Positions 10,295-20,939 of a DNA stretch of 64,000 nt are shown here, in pieces (within the stretch, counting starts at the first letter, position 1; each line of letters begins with the position of its first letter). The position numbers and the translations under genes are program-made. The stretch comes from Phaseolus vulgaris (lineage: Eukaryota; Streptophyta; Magnoliopsida; Fabales; Fabaceae), in the NCBI RefSeq assembly GCF_000499845.2, contig NC_023749.2, positions 39,412,368 to 39,476,367 on the forward strand. Direction: 5' to 3'. The notes under the pieces were generated by a model that worked only from the letters and a program-made list of their open reading frames with translations, did no database searches and was not told the origin of the DNA.

Positions 10295-11917
10295 TTGATT
10301 ACGGGGCAGGTGTCGGGTGAGTTCCAGGCGAAGGACCCACAGATGGCGGCGTATCTAAAATACGTCCAGTTGTTGAGGGGGGCGTTCAACGCTCTTGAGT
10401 TGATACACGTCCCGAGGGAGCAGAATGCCAGAGCTGACCTGCTCGCAAAGCTGGCCAGCTCAGGCAAGGGGGGTAGACAGAGGACAGTGATTCAGGAGAC
10501 TCTCAAAGCTCCGCGTCGATTCGTGGAAGAAAACAGGGTGGATGTCCTCCAGATTTATACATCAAGGGGAAGGCCAAGGAGTCATTCCTCTTTGACCCAA
10601 GATACGCAGAGGGCGCCCCGCATCAGCATGTTCGCGGGTATGCCTGAGGAAGAGCAGATGCAGGTATGTGTCTTGTCCAAGGGAGACACCTGGATGACAC
10701 CCTATAAGCGATACCTGGCAGATGGGGCTCTCCCAGTGGACCCTGAAGAGGGTAAAAAAGTCAAAAGAAATGCCGCAAGATATACTTTGGTGGATGGGGT
10801 GCTGTTCAGGCACGGCTTCACTCACCCTATCCTAACATGCGTCAGTGGCGATGAGTGCACCAGGATAATGGCGGAACTACACGAAGGCATCTGAGGAAGC
10901 CATGTAGGGGGAAGATCCTTAGCCTCCAATGTAGTACGCGCAGGTTTCTTCTGGCCAACAGTGAAAGAGGATTGCGCACGGCACGCCCAGCCGTGTAGGA
11001 AATGCCAAAAGCACGCCGATTGACACAAGGCGCCGCCGGAAGAGTTGCGGTCCATATACAGCCCGTGGCCTTTCCATACTTGGGGAATTGACATCTTGGG
11101 CCCTTTCCCACTGGCAATCAGGCAGATGAAGTATCTGATCGTCGCCATCGAATACTTCACTAAGTGGATAGAGGCAGAGCCCGTGGCACAGATCACTGCG
11201 CATAAGGTGCAGCATTTCGTGTGGAGAAACATTGTGTGTTGCTTTGGCGTACCTAGGCGCCTGATATCTGACAATGGGACCCAGTTTGCCAGTCAGCAGT
11301 TGAGAAATCTGTGTGCTGAAGTAGGAATCAAATAAGTGTTCGCGTCGGTTGAACACCCCCAGACCAATGGACAAATAGAGTCGGCAAACAGAGTTCTGCT
11401 GAGGGGGTTAAAAAGAAGGTTAGAGAAAGCCAAAGGGGCGTGGGCGGAAGAGGTGCCAAGGATTGTATGGGCATATCACACCACGCCCCAATCCTCTACT
11501 ATGGAGACGCCCTTCAGATTGGTGTACGGGTCGGACGCGATGATTCCAGTAGAAATACATGAAAGCTCACCACGTTTTCAAAACTTTGTGGTGGAGGAGT
11601 CCAATGAAGAGAGGCGGGTAAACCTGGATCTGCTAGAAGAAGCCAGGGAAGAAGCCAGAATAAAAGTTGAAGCGACGAAGAGAAGAGTAGAGCGGCAATA
11701 TAGCTCTAAGGTAAAGCCGCGACAGTTTCAGGTTGGCGACCTAGTGATGAGGAAAGCTCACCCATATGAGTTGGAGAACAAGCTGTCTCCCAAGTGGACA
11801 GGGCCCTTCAGAGTTACTGAGGCTAAGGGCAACGGTTCGTACAACCTGGAGACTTTAGATGGAGGGCCCATCCCGCGCAGTTGGAATGCAGCCAACTTAA
11901 AATTTTATTTCAGTTGA
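10295..11917 (+). pseudogene. Pol of element A: end of second RNase H and integrase, with stops
   Basis: The archaeal-type RNase H ends with NARADLLAKLA. After a linker comes the integrase: a zinc-binding HHCC region (His-Gly-rich, then CRKCQKH), core residues in WGIDILG and SDNGTQF, the third acidic residue in NGQIESANR, and a C-terminal domain containing WTGPFRVTEAKGNGSYNLET. The integrase inserts the cDNA into chromosomal DNA. In-frame stops are at 10892 (TGA), about 11021 (TGA) and 11333 (TAA), so no full protein can be made. All three catalytic residues remain readable. The gene ends with TGA at 11915-11917. Confidence 0.9.
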
Positions 11918-12091
11918 CTTATGTAAGCAGTATGTAACAATTTAGTTGAAGGGGACGCTCTTTTTCCCTCTCGGGGGTTTTTTAATGAGGTCACCCTAAT
12001 AAAAGGAAAAACCAGTTTGAGAAAAAGAAGTGCCTTGGTTTTCAGCCTTTATCTTTCCTTGTTTGAAGATTATGTGATGCTCCGCCCAGGC
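11918..12091 (+). other. Conserved 3' leader after pol of element A
   Basis: There is no ORF. A block around 11950-12000 (ctctttttccctctcgg, a T run, then aatgaggtcacc) recurs in reverse at 38838-38880 after the pol of G, so it is a conserved Tat 3' untranslated segment. An aataaaa word at 11998 could be a polyadenylation signal. Confidence 0.55.
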
Positions 12092-12260
12092 CATGGCGTC
12101 GCCAAGAAAGAAAGCGTCGCCTAGGTCATGGCGTCGCCAAGAAAGAAGGCGTCGCCTAGGTCATGGCGTCACCAAGAAAGAAGGCATCGCCTAGGTCATG
12201 GCGTCACCCAGAAAGAAGGCGCCACCTAGATAAGGGCGTTGCCCTGAGCAGGCGTCGCCC
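12092..12260 (+). repeat. 35-bp tandem repeat with ggcgtcgcc core in element A
   Basis: The phrase catggcgtc recurs at exactly 35-bp spacing (12092, 12127, 12162, 12197), followed by decayed copies to about 12260. Each unit contains two gcgtcgcc words. Variable tandem repeats in the 3' untranslated region are a known habit of Tat/Ogre elements. Confidence 0.85.
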
Positions 12261-12505
12261 AAGTGAAGACATGCGTCGTTGGAAGAACGAGACGAAAGGA
12301 AAGCGCGCAGTACATGAAGTATATGCAAAGTGAAGTAGCGTTACAAAAATCAAGTATGACATTGAAAAGTTGTTGTTACAAGCAATGTTCAATACAATGG
12401 GAGCAGCATAAACGGAGCAAACGCTACAAATCATGGAAAAACACGAACAAGCCATTTCTCAGCGCTCATCAGAGTCATCACTGGAGGAAGGCGAAGCCCC
12501 TTTTC

Positions 12506-13423
12506 CAGCCCGCAGCGCTCGAGTAAGTCGTGTCCTCTTTTCTTGGTTTAGCTTCGAACCTGCACCAGGGGAAAAGACGTGTTAGAGACACCATGAAGAA
12601 AGACAGGCACAGTTAGAAAGTAACGAAGGCCGAGTTTCCTAAGGCAGTGGTTCTTACATATGTACTTCTCAAGAGTCCCAGCGTTGAACTCCAGGCTGAT
12701 CACCGTAGCAGAGTCAAAACCTCCCGCCTCAGCAAGAATCCGGCAAGCTATTTGATCACTTGGAGCCAGATTCTTGAGGGGTTTGGCTTTGAGGACCTTT
12801 TCCTCTCTCACCCAGTACAGCGGAAACCCATCCAGAGCGTCGGGAACAAGATCAGTACGGCAGATCTTGAAGAACCGGCCTTTCCACCCCGTGAATGAGC
12901 TTTGAAAGGGTGTGAAGAGAACTCTTCCGGGTACATTGCTGAGAGTTACCCAGAGGTTGTGTCTCTACCTCTTCACCTCAAAGAAGTGAAGAAAGAGGTC
13001 AACCGAGGGTGCACAACCCAAAAACCCGAAGAGAACATCGAAGGCTTTGACAAAGGACCAGCTGTTGGGGTATAACTGGGCCGGAGCAACGTTGATCTCC
13101 GTCAGCAGTTCCTTCTCGAACCAGGAGAAGGGTAAGCGCACCCCGATGGTCTTGAACACCACCTGGTAAAAGTAAAAGAAAGGGACCCCGTCGTTGGCCC
13201 GTTCGTCTCCACACACTGGCTCCCCCAGAGTGCAAGGGAGCAGAGCGATGTCGTCATCATGCCTCCTTGCGAAGGCCCGGTGGTCATAAGAACATGACTC
13301 CCCTTTGTGCTCCCGTATGGCCCTGGTAGAGAGTAAGCATGAACACTCGTCAAGAAGTTCATTCGAAGCCCAAGGGTACAAATCTTTGGGACGGACCCTG
13401 GAGGAAGCAGCGTGAAACGACAT
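12506..13423 (-). pseudogene. Second antisense Transposase_28 ORF in element A (pol-proximal)
   Basis: The minus-strand ATG at 13423 opens a Transposase_28-like domain with YPWASNELL, FSWFEKELLTEINVAPAQL and YPNSWSFVKAF. A stop follows FEVKR near 12965. The same frame family then continues through WKGRFFKICRTDL and DGFPLYWVREEKVLKAKP to about 12560. It differs strongly from the other copy (16988-16199) in the same element and lacks the coiled-coil second exon. The function of this family is unknown. Two antisense modules in one element suggest duplication or recombination between elements. Confidence 0.75.
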
Positions 13424-14036
13424 TCTTTAACAAGATCAGGACTGCCAGAAATGCAAGAGTTGAGCGAGGGGAGCGAAGGTTAGAACAACCCTTCGACAGA
13501 GAAGAAAGGGTGCAAGAAGAAAGAACGCAAGTAGGTTATGAAGAGTGAGAAAATGATGAAGATAGTTCCAGAGTTTGAAGAGTTAAATAAAGCGGTTAAT
13601 ACACGTGAATGGACGCACCGCACGATTGATACACGTGGCAGAAGACGAAAGGATGACACTGGCACCACTGGTTTAAATCAGAAAATGTCGTATCAGCAGA
13701 ATATCCAGTGGTACGATGCACCGTCGAAAGTGAGTCAGGGGTACAGTAGGAGTCAGAACTTAATAGAATGACTGGATGCCCCATCAACCATACAAGCAGC
13801 GCCACGTGGATCAAGTCGAATGACAGAACGTCCCATCAGCTATACAAGGAGCGCCACGTGGATGGCACGGACAAAGCCTTGAGTTCTTCGCTGCCATCAG
13901 GCATCGACCAAGGCAAGAATCAAAGTCAATGTCGAAGTAAAGGAAACGCCCGAGGCGTCGCCCGGAAGGACGTGAAGGGCGACGCCAGCGTGAGACGTCA
14001 TGGGCGTCGCCAACCCAAATACCAACTGGCATCGCC
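13424..14036 (+). other. Upstream region of the pol-proximal antisense ORF in A
   Basis: I see no convincing gene. From about 13770 to 13900 there are two direct copies of a catacaag(c/g)agcgccacgtgg phrase. The end of the stretch resembles the sequence before the real polypurine tract at 17640-17680, as if an old element end lies here. Confidence 0.4.
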
Positions 14037-14235
14037 TCCCCGATACCCACAGGTAGGAAATACTGTGGAGGGAGACGAAAGTGAAGGAAGCAGAGTTAGT
14101 TGCTGACGTTGTTTCCCCGATACCCACGGGTAGGAAAGACTGTGGAGGGAGACAAGGTCGCCAAACGCCAGCGAATTACTGGCAGGGTGTTCCCCGATAC
14201 CTATGGGGAGGAAAGACCATAGAGGGAACGAACCC
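14037..14235 (+). repeat. Three ~78-bp tandem units resembling LTR sequence
   Basis: Units starting ccccgatac at about 14037, 14115 and 14192 each continue with ggtaggaaa-like and gtggaggga-like words. The same module appears once inside the A LTR near 5437, so LTR-derived sequence has been amplified in the 3' region. A run of about 15 C follows at 14233. Confidence 0.75.
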
Positions 14236-14249
14236 CCCCCCCCCAAAGC

Positions 14250-14445
14250 ACTCGACGTTTTAGACACCCGGGGACGATACGGCACTGCTGTAGCAGGCCT
14301 CTCCTTAGGCGTGGGCGCCGGGGGCTAAGAATCAGGGAGAGAACCATTTCGGTGTTAGAAACACCTCGTGGACGATACGGCGTCATTAGGTGAGCCTCTC
14401 CACGGGCGTGAGGGTTGGCACGCGACCTGTCTCGGTCATACAAAG
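14250..14445 (+). repeat. Two ~95-bp repeat units (cgatacgg type) in element A
   Basis: Two imperfect units each hold an acac-c-gg-gacgatacgg block and a gcctctcc-t/a-ggcgtg block. In reverse complement they match the longer array of element G at 37961-38490, so the array predates the split of the two elements. Confidence 0.7.
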
Positions 14446-14705
14446 CCGCCCAACGAAGTGAAAGAAATGGGCAGAACACAGATAAAATGATCGAAGCACG
14501 CGAAGGTAAAAGATGAGAATGAGATCGCACAAGCAGAATCGTATATGGCAAAGACATAAAGGGAATCATGCGAACGCCCCAAATCAGTAACAAGAGTGCG
14601 GGTAGTTCAAAGAATTACAAATTTTAACAGATAAAATAAAAAATGAAGGTAAAGTATAAAGCCGTTAAGCGTGAAGCTGAAGGTGGTAGTTGAGAAGCAG
14701 CGGTT
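14446..14705 (+). other. Spacer after the array in element A
   Basis: No gene or repeat is recognised here. The sequence is A-rich on the plus strand and lies downstream of the antisense ORF end. Confidence 0.4.
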
Positions 14706-16988
14706 CAGTCATCCACGTCCATGGGCACGACCTTCCCGTCGACGACATGGTGCATGGGGTCGCAGTTTGAAATATTGATGCCAGGGTTCTCACAGGACAC
14801 CTGGGTCAGAGCCTCTTGGAACCCCTCCTCGAAAGTACCCGCCATCTCCTGGATTAGGGACTTTTTCTCCTTCTCCAGCTCCTCAACGGCGGCATCCCAG
14901 AGGCCACCTGCTTCTCTAGAGCCTCCTTCTCAACGCGAAGTCGACTGACCTCGACCTGTAATTTGTCGTAGTCAGCCCGGAGAAGGTCCATAGCCTTGGC
15001 CTGCGTGGCCATTTCCCCCTCCATCCGCTCCATCTTGGCAGCCTGTTCACAGCAACGGTCCTTCAGGTCCTTTCGAGTTTCTGCATCCGTTTTGACCAGT
15101 TCCTGAAGGCCCGTTATCTGGACTTGGAGGGCAACTTCACGAGTATAAAGACCAGCCTGGAGCTCCAATGCCTCGGCCAGTTGCCTCTCAGTTTCTGCCT
15201 TGGACTCTTGCATTTGTTTCAGAGAAGTTTGATAAGCTTCGTTCTGGCGCCCCAGGGTCCTCATTTCCTCTTCCAGGGTAGTTGCCTTTGTTTCCAAGGC
15301 CTGGAGAGTTTGAGCTTGCAAGACCGCGTTTCTGGCCTGGGCGCGCCATTCAAGGGCCACCGCCAGGAAGGCCCCCAGGTAGAAGGGCATGCCTTCCTTC
15401 CTGTTTGTGCCCTCTGGCAGAGTCCCGCCGCTGAAGCCCCTCATTAGATGCATAATCGGAGGAGGGATGGCAATGAAGTCAGGGGCGGCAGCGATGGAAG
15501 CAGGGGAAGCAATGGTTTCTGCCGGCGGCGGAGGCGGGGCAGATTCGGCGCCTTCCCCCCTTTCCTCGTGGAGTGTCATAGGGGGAAGTGAGGTCGCACT
15601 CGGGGGGTTATCCATGAATGGGTTCCCTCCCTGGGGTGACGCCTCTACCGAAAGAGGAACCCGCGCATATTTTCTTCTTCTGAAGGGAGCCACGCCTTCT
15701 GAGTCCTCATCATCCGTTAGAACCTCCAAAACCCGTTTCCCTTTGTCAAGGGGAGTTGGAGCCGGTGACGAGGCCGCGGCTAGGGGAACGGCGGCGATGG
15801 GTAGAGGAGAGCGAGGAGTCTAAAGTGCTGCAAGGCTGCGAGGAGATGACGGAGGTGAACTCGAGATAGCCTCGACGGTGATTGGAGGAGGCGGCGACAG
15901 AATCGGCGGGGGAACAGGAACGGCAGCAGGGGTGGAGGAGGCGCCCGCCTTGGCGGCGCGTGCCTCCTTCATTGCCTTCGCCAGCATCATTCTCTTGGAA
16001 GCGCCCATCACCGATTCTACATCAAGACAGGCCAAGCAGCAAGAATTAGTACTAAAGCAGCTATGCAAAATTACAACACACATGGAGGCGTGAAATGCAA
16101 GCAACATGGCACACTATAAAATGAGTATAAGAGTCCAGGGGAACCAATGTTCCATAGCAAGCTGTTCACAAGAAAAGGATGAGGGGAGAGCCCCTTACCA
16201 AAGTAGGTGGTCAGGGCGTGAGCATTGTACTCGCTAGCGACCAGCTTCAAGGTATCAAAAACGATCCCCAACCTAGCCAAGGCTTTGCTTACCTCCTTAT
16301 CGGCGGGAGATAGCTCTTCCAGGGTCTTGGCCCTGAGCAATTTAGGGCGCTCCGTCCAGTAAAGGGGGAAGCCATCCAAAGCTATGGGATCGTGCTTGGC
16401 GCTGCACACCCTGAAGAATTTCCCTTTCCAGTTCTTGTAAGAATTCTGAAAGAGGGATAGGAGGATCCTGCCTGCGATCCCGGAAAAGCTTACCCAGAAG
16501 CTTTTCCCCTGTTTCTTCACATCAAAGAAATGCAGGAAGATATCTACAGAAGGGGGGATGCCCAGGTATCCACAAAGAATTTGAAAGCCCCGCACGAATG
16601 CCCAGCTGTTGGGATGAAGCTGGGCGGGGGCAGTGTTGATTTCAGTGAGAAGCTCCCGTTCGAAGGGAGTGAATGGGAGACGCACTCCTACGCGCTTGAA
16701 CACGGTCTGGTACATGAAGAAGAAGGGTTTCCCCTTTCTAGGTCTGTCGTCCAAACAAACAGGTTCCCCAGGCCTGCCGGGACGGACGGATATGTTGGCG
16801 TCGTGGGTGCGGCAGAAGGCGTTAAAGTTGTACAAATGGGGATCCCCCCGGTGAGCTTCCAGGTCCTGGAAGGAAGTCAGGCCGGTGCATTCACTCAGGA
16901 GCTCGTCGGGGGCCCAGGGGTAGAAGGCTTTGTAGTTGGACTTGGGGGTCGTGGGAGAAGAATCAGGCTCCGCGTTCGCGCGCGTCAT
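14706..16988 (-). pseudogene. Main antisense ORF of element A: Transposase_28 domain, linker and coiled coil
   Basis: Exon 1 (16988-16199) starts MTRANAEPDSS and encodes the Transposase_28-like domain (FYPWAPDELL, FTPFERELLTEINTAPAQLH, PNSWAFVRGFQ, LDGFPLYWTERPK). A good donor, g|gtaagg, and acceptor, gatgtag, bound a 182-bp intron (16017-16198). Exon 2 begins at 16016 with a basic MGASKRMMLAKAMKEA-like start, then a Pro/Ser-rich linker. A long heptad coiled coil (about 15480-14850) follows, then a short conserved tail ending near 14706. One stop at about 15822 and a frame change near 14880 break it. The protein's role is unknown; a coiled coil suggests oligomerisation. It is encoded opposite to gag-pol. 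Confidence 0.8.
16017..16198 (-). other. Apparent intron in the antisense ORF of A
   Basis: The donor GTAAGG and acceptor TAG lie exactly between the Transposase_28 domain and the linker. Element I has a 188-bp intron at the same protein position (51130-51317). Conservation of place and length supports a real intron. Confidence 0.7.
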
Positions 16989-17003
16989 GGTGAAAATAGA
17001 TAG

Positions 17004-17215
17004 CTGGAGAAAGAAGAGAAGAAAAAGGGTTTAGCAAGTTTAGCTATGGCAAGAAGGGGAAAGAACCCCAGGAAGCGTCACCCACGCGAGAAAAATCAGA
17101 GGAGGAAGAAGAAGCGGAGAAATGCAGTAATAACGAGAATAACAACAGTCCCAGGTAGTTCAACGAATCCTATAATGCGACGAAAGGGAAGAGTCGTGAA
17201 TACTCGAGATCGTAC
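17004..17215 (-). other. Probable 5'-leader intron of the antisense ORF of A
   Basis: The minus-strand donor follows gataaaaaag (gtacga) and the acceptor ctccag lies 15 bp before the ATG at 16988. B and I have the same layout, which implies that the antisense transcript starts upstream, towards the 3' LTR. Confidence 0.55.
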
Positions 17216-17688
17216 CTTTTTTATCGGAATGGAGGCAGTAGACGAGCGCAGCAAGGAGGGAATCGCGATTGCAGAGAAAAGGGGTTTTGGAGGCGATGAA
17301 CAGTGCGGAGTTGCAGAGTGAATGAATGTAACAGTAGGGTGAGCGCGGGGTTTGGAGTAACTTAAACGTTACATTTCGCAACTCGAGAGGCGCTAACCTA
17401 GGGCCGTGGGATCGTGCCACGCTTCAGAGGATCAATTGCCCAAGGGAAACGCAAAGGTCCCTGGAGGATGGCCGCGCGATGGGCCACGTGGCGTGCGATC
17501 AAGGGTAGCCCAAAAGGTGTTATCATCCTCATTTCAGGGGATGTCCAATCAGTCATTAAGAATACCCCTATGGTTCAGAAAATGTCGCGTCAATAATTCG
17601 AAGAGTTGCTGAGTCAGCAAAGAATGACACGTCATCAGGATGGCACGTGGACGGCGTGGGCGAGGCTTTAGTCTTGACGCTGAAGACA
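17216..17688 (+). other. Region between antisense ORF leader and polypurine tract of A
   Basis: No gene is supported. The region should contain the start site of the antisense transcript if the leader intron is real, but no clear TATA box was found. It holds several cacgtgg words (17485, 17645) that could be G-box-like sites. Confidence 0.4.
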
Positions 17689-17716
17689 AGTCTTCGGCTT
17701 AAGACTGGGGGGCTTG
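17689..17716 (+). promoter_or_regulatory. Hairpin and polypurine tract of element A
   Basis: The stem agtctt/aagact (17689-17706) is followed by ggggggctt (17707-17715) and one g before the LTR. The base order is nearly the same as in B and I. The inverted repeat gaagac-aa-gtcttc overlaps the stem on its left. Confidence 0.75.
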
Positions 17717-18921
17717 TGTACCGTCCCATATCCGGGCGTTGACTAAGTCAAGGTCAAAGTCAACTGCTAGAGAGACAAAGTCAACACAAGGCGTCGCCTG
17801 GGTGGAGAGACGCCAAGAGGAAGCGTCGCCAAGGCAAGGCGTCGCCTAGGTGAAGGCGTCGCCCAACCAGGGCGTCGCCAGATCAAACAGTGCTAAAGCA
17901 AGGCCATCACGGTGTGGTTCCCCGATACCCATGGGTAGGAAAGACCATGGAGGGAGCGACGTCGTGGGAAAGCCTCAGGTCCCGATATCTCGGGAAAGTG
18001 ATAAAGAGAAGGAAAATGTGGCTTTAAGGCCATAGTAATAGTACCAGTGAAGGGCAGCCTGACTCGTGAAGTGCTCCTGCCGCCCCAGAGATGCCCGTGG
18101 GGCCGATACGACTCAAGAGGAAAGTCACGCCCAGGGCAACCGGGTGCAGAGTACAAAAGGAAGACAGATACGCTCTCAAAGTAAGTGACTAGATACTTGG
18201 GGGCATGAGTTGGCACCCAAAAAGTCACCCCTAGCGCAGTAGCACTCCCAGCAGGAGGACTCACACGTAGAAACGTCCCCAGGTGGGCCGAAGCGCCCCC
18301 AGATGGGGTCATGGCGTCGTCAGGCCCTCCACGTGTACGACAGCCATGCCAGAATAGAAACACCCTTTAGTCAGGTGCCAGGTAATTAAAAGTCATTCAA
18401 TACAGTTTCCCTTTCGAGCATTCAGGTACTATAATGGCTCCCGAGCATTTCAACGTCTTAAATGCGCTACGTTTTCTAATTAAGCGCTTTAATGAGTGCG
18501 TTACGTTTGTGATTAAAAGTGCTTTAAGGCGCTTTAAATGCTTGGGTAGTTTAAATAGCGCAGAGAATGTGGGAAAAAGGGTTGGAACTTTCGGCAAATT
18601 TATCAGAGAACTCTCTAGTTGCTTGCTCATGCTTCAAGGTTACGTACAAGTGACTGGGGAATATTTTTGCCTGAAAGAGACAACACACACATATACACAG
18701 TTCTTTTACCACCTTCAGAGTGCCATACGCGGTGCTCAGACACGCAGGTGGACAGTTTTTGGTGTTTCTTGCTGGCTGACTTGAGCGTCGGAGTGCACAC
18801 GGCCGCTAGGGCACCCTTTTGTCCTCTTTTTTGCAGGAATCCACAGGCAACCAGTGGGAAGGAGTCCCTAGCTGACGGTTGAGGTCGCGCACGAAGACGT
18901 CCCGGTCAACCGGACGGAACA
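17717..18921 (+). repeat. 3' LTR of element A (1205 bp)
   Basis: This is the same sequence as the 5' LTR apart from about 25 substitutions and a 6-bp indel near 18655. It ends ggacggaaca at 18921, followed by the target duplication gacaa. Confidence 0.95.
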
Positions 18922-20006
18922 GACAACATATTACCAAACATGCACAATCCAGGAGGTAAGTTGTAAATAACTAGTAATACAGGCCATGAACTGTGATTTG
19001 TACTCATATTACCAAACGGATTCATTCCGTCTGTAGCTAAACCAAGTCGGATATTTCTTGATTCTTTACCAAATTCTGGAAAGTCATCATCAAATTTCTT
19101 CCATTGAATAGAATCAGCTGGATGTCGGTACATGCCATCGCATTTCCTCTCATCTGCATGCCATCTAAGATTCTTACCATCGTCTGGGTTTGCAAACAAA
19201 CGCTTCATCCTTTGAATGATGGGAAGATACCACATAACCTTCATTGGGGGTCCATGCTTTTCCATGTCATCAATAGAATCATCATCTTTTTGTTTAAACT
19301 TATAACGTGATAACCCACACCTTGGACAACTTTTCAACAATTCAAAATCTTTCCGGTATAATATACAATCATTAGGACATGCATGTATCTTTTTGTACTC
19401 CATACCCATTGGACAAAGAATCTTTTTGGCCTCGTAATTACGATTAGGTAGACTATTTCCCTCTGGAAGCATATCCTTCAACAGCTGGAGCAATTCCGTG
19501 AAGCTTTTATCAGTCCATCCGTTTATTGCCTTCAAATTCATTAATCTTAACACCACCGACAACCGTGTGAAGTTAGTTGATCCAGGATACAAAGGAGTCT
19601 CTGCATCTTTTGACATACTTTCATATCCATGCGCTTTTGCAAAACACTCAGCTCCCACATCACGAATCATGTCCTCCAATCGATCATCATCTCCATCATC
19701 GTGTACTGCTTCATCCATGGTAGAACCCACATATTCTTCAGTTACAGAAACACGTGGTAAATTTAATAATTCACCATGCCATGTCCAAGTTGTATAAGAT
19801 CGAAGAAACCCATCACATAGCAGGTGTTCCCTCATGATATTCACATCCAGTATCCTTCCATTCAAACAGTTAACGCACGCACACCTGATCTTTGCTCCAT
19901 CATGACCATTAATAATCGCGTTACGCTGCGCAAATTGTATAAATTCCTCTACTCCCCTTTCGTACTCATCACTTATACGAACAACATTAATCCAACTTCG
20001 ATCCAT
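18922..20006 (-). pseudogene. CACTA TNP2-type transposase, N-terminal part
   Basis: The ATG at 20006 starts MDRSWINVVRISDEYERGV, matching the transposase-associated N-terminal domain of CACTA transposases, including Cys-X-Cys-X2-Cys (CACVNC). The Transposase_21 region follows, with SCPRCGLSRYK, MKVMWYLPIIQRMKRL, RWHADERKCDG and LATDGMNPFGNMS. The frame is open to 18922, where element A was inserted, and continues without a shift at 5231. This protein would bind element ends and cut them out of DNA. The start is the first in-frame Met and fits the family N-terminus. The gene is broken only by insertions and by the frameshift near 4290. Confidence 0.9.
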
Positions 20007-20055
20007 TATATATTATGGAATATAGTTAGGATTTTCTAATAATTAGTATTCTATT

Positions 20056-20855
20056 TGTACCGCCCTGGAAGTCGGAAGTGATGACGTGGCATCCAGCTAC
20101 AGTATAGGCGTGTTGACAAGGCGCCAGGTTGGCAGAAGGGAAGGAAGTCGGGGGGCTCGTGAAGTCGCCAGTTATTAAGTTGGCGTGTTCCGATCTCCAG
20201 CATACTAGAATCGGCGATCACCGGGTTAAAGATGAAGTCGCCAGATGTAGACTCAGGCGACCTAGTGATTGGAGATCGCCAGAGCAAGCACATCGCCAGA
20301 GATGAAGGCGGTGCAGATTATGAAGGCGGCCGGCGAGACCACAGGGAAGATGTATGAAGGCCCCCTAACTCGCCAGTTCCAGTAGAGATCGCATTCCCAA
20401 GTTAGCTATGCACTGGACAACACCATGCATAAGTAACTTAGCCAAAAAGAGAGTCAGAAGCAGCGCCCAAGTCAAGGAGCCTCCACATGATCGCACGTGT
20501 ACAGTTGGATGCGAGCCACGTGTCCAAGTCTGTAACTGCCAGGAGAGAGAAAGCTACCAGGTATATAAGAGTTCTTAACGAACTTTCTGAGGTACGCACG
20601 TTCAGATTATACTCTTTACGCTTGCGAGTTATAGAGCTTACTGTGAGAGAGGATTTGCACGGTTCTTGTTCTCTTAGTATTTGGTGATTCGGTCACTGAC
20701 TTGGGCGTTGGAGTGCGATCGGCCGCAGCGGCGCCGCTCTGTTTTCTTTGCAGGTTCTTGAGGTGGATCTCGAAGAGGAACGGAAGTGTGAAGCGGTGCA
20801 CACGTCGATCCTTTGACGAGGCAGTTTCCAGCGTTCTGGTCAACAGGCAGGATCA
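20056..20855 (+). mobile_element. Solo LTR of the B/I family (800 bp)
   Basis: It runs from tgtaccgccctgg to ggcaggatca, with the target duplication ctatt on both sides (20051-20055 and 20856-20860). A TATA-like tatataag lies at about 20560. No internal region is present, so it was left by recombination between two LTRs. It lies just upstream of the CACTA transposase start and could have altered its promoter. Confidence 0.93.
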
Positions 20856-20939
20856 CTATTCAATCTCACACATTTGCCGAGGGTCGAACACCCCCGGACT
20901 CAATCCAAACACGATATTTCTATTCTAAAAGTAACAATA

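Larger units (their letters stand above)
5232..18921 (+). mobile_element. Complete Tat-type Ty3/gypsy retrotransposon A (13.7 kb)
   Basis: Two direct LTRs (5232-6430 and 17717-18921) are flanked by a perfect 5-bp target duplication, gacaa (5227-5231 and 18922-18926). Internally there is a tRNA-Lys primer site, gag, protease, reverse transcriptase, two RNase H domains, integrase, a long 3' region with tandem repeats and two antisense Transposase_28 ORFs, a hairpin-polypurine tract and the 3' LTR. By eye about 25 substitutions, mostly transitions, separate the LTRs (near 2%), so it is fairly young. Its pol nevertheless has several stop codons, so it is probably not autonomous now. Confidence 0.95.

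Noticed and set aside
12092..12260. Regular 35-bp repeats that could suggest a CRISPR array
   Set aside because: The units are contiguous with no unique spacers and lie inside a plant retrotransposon.
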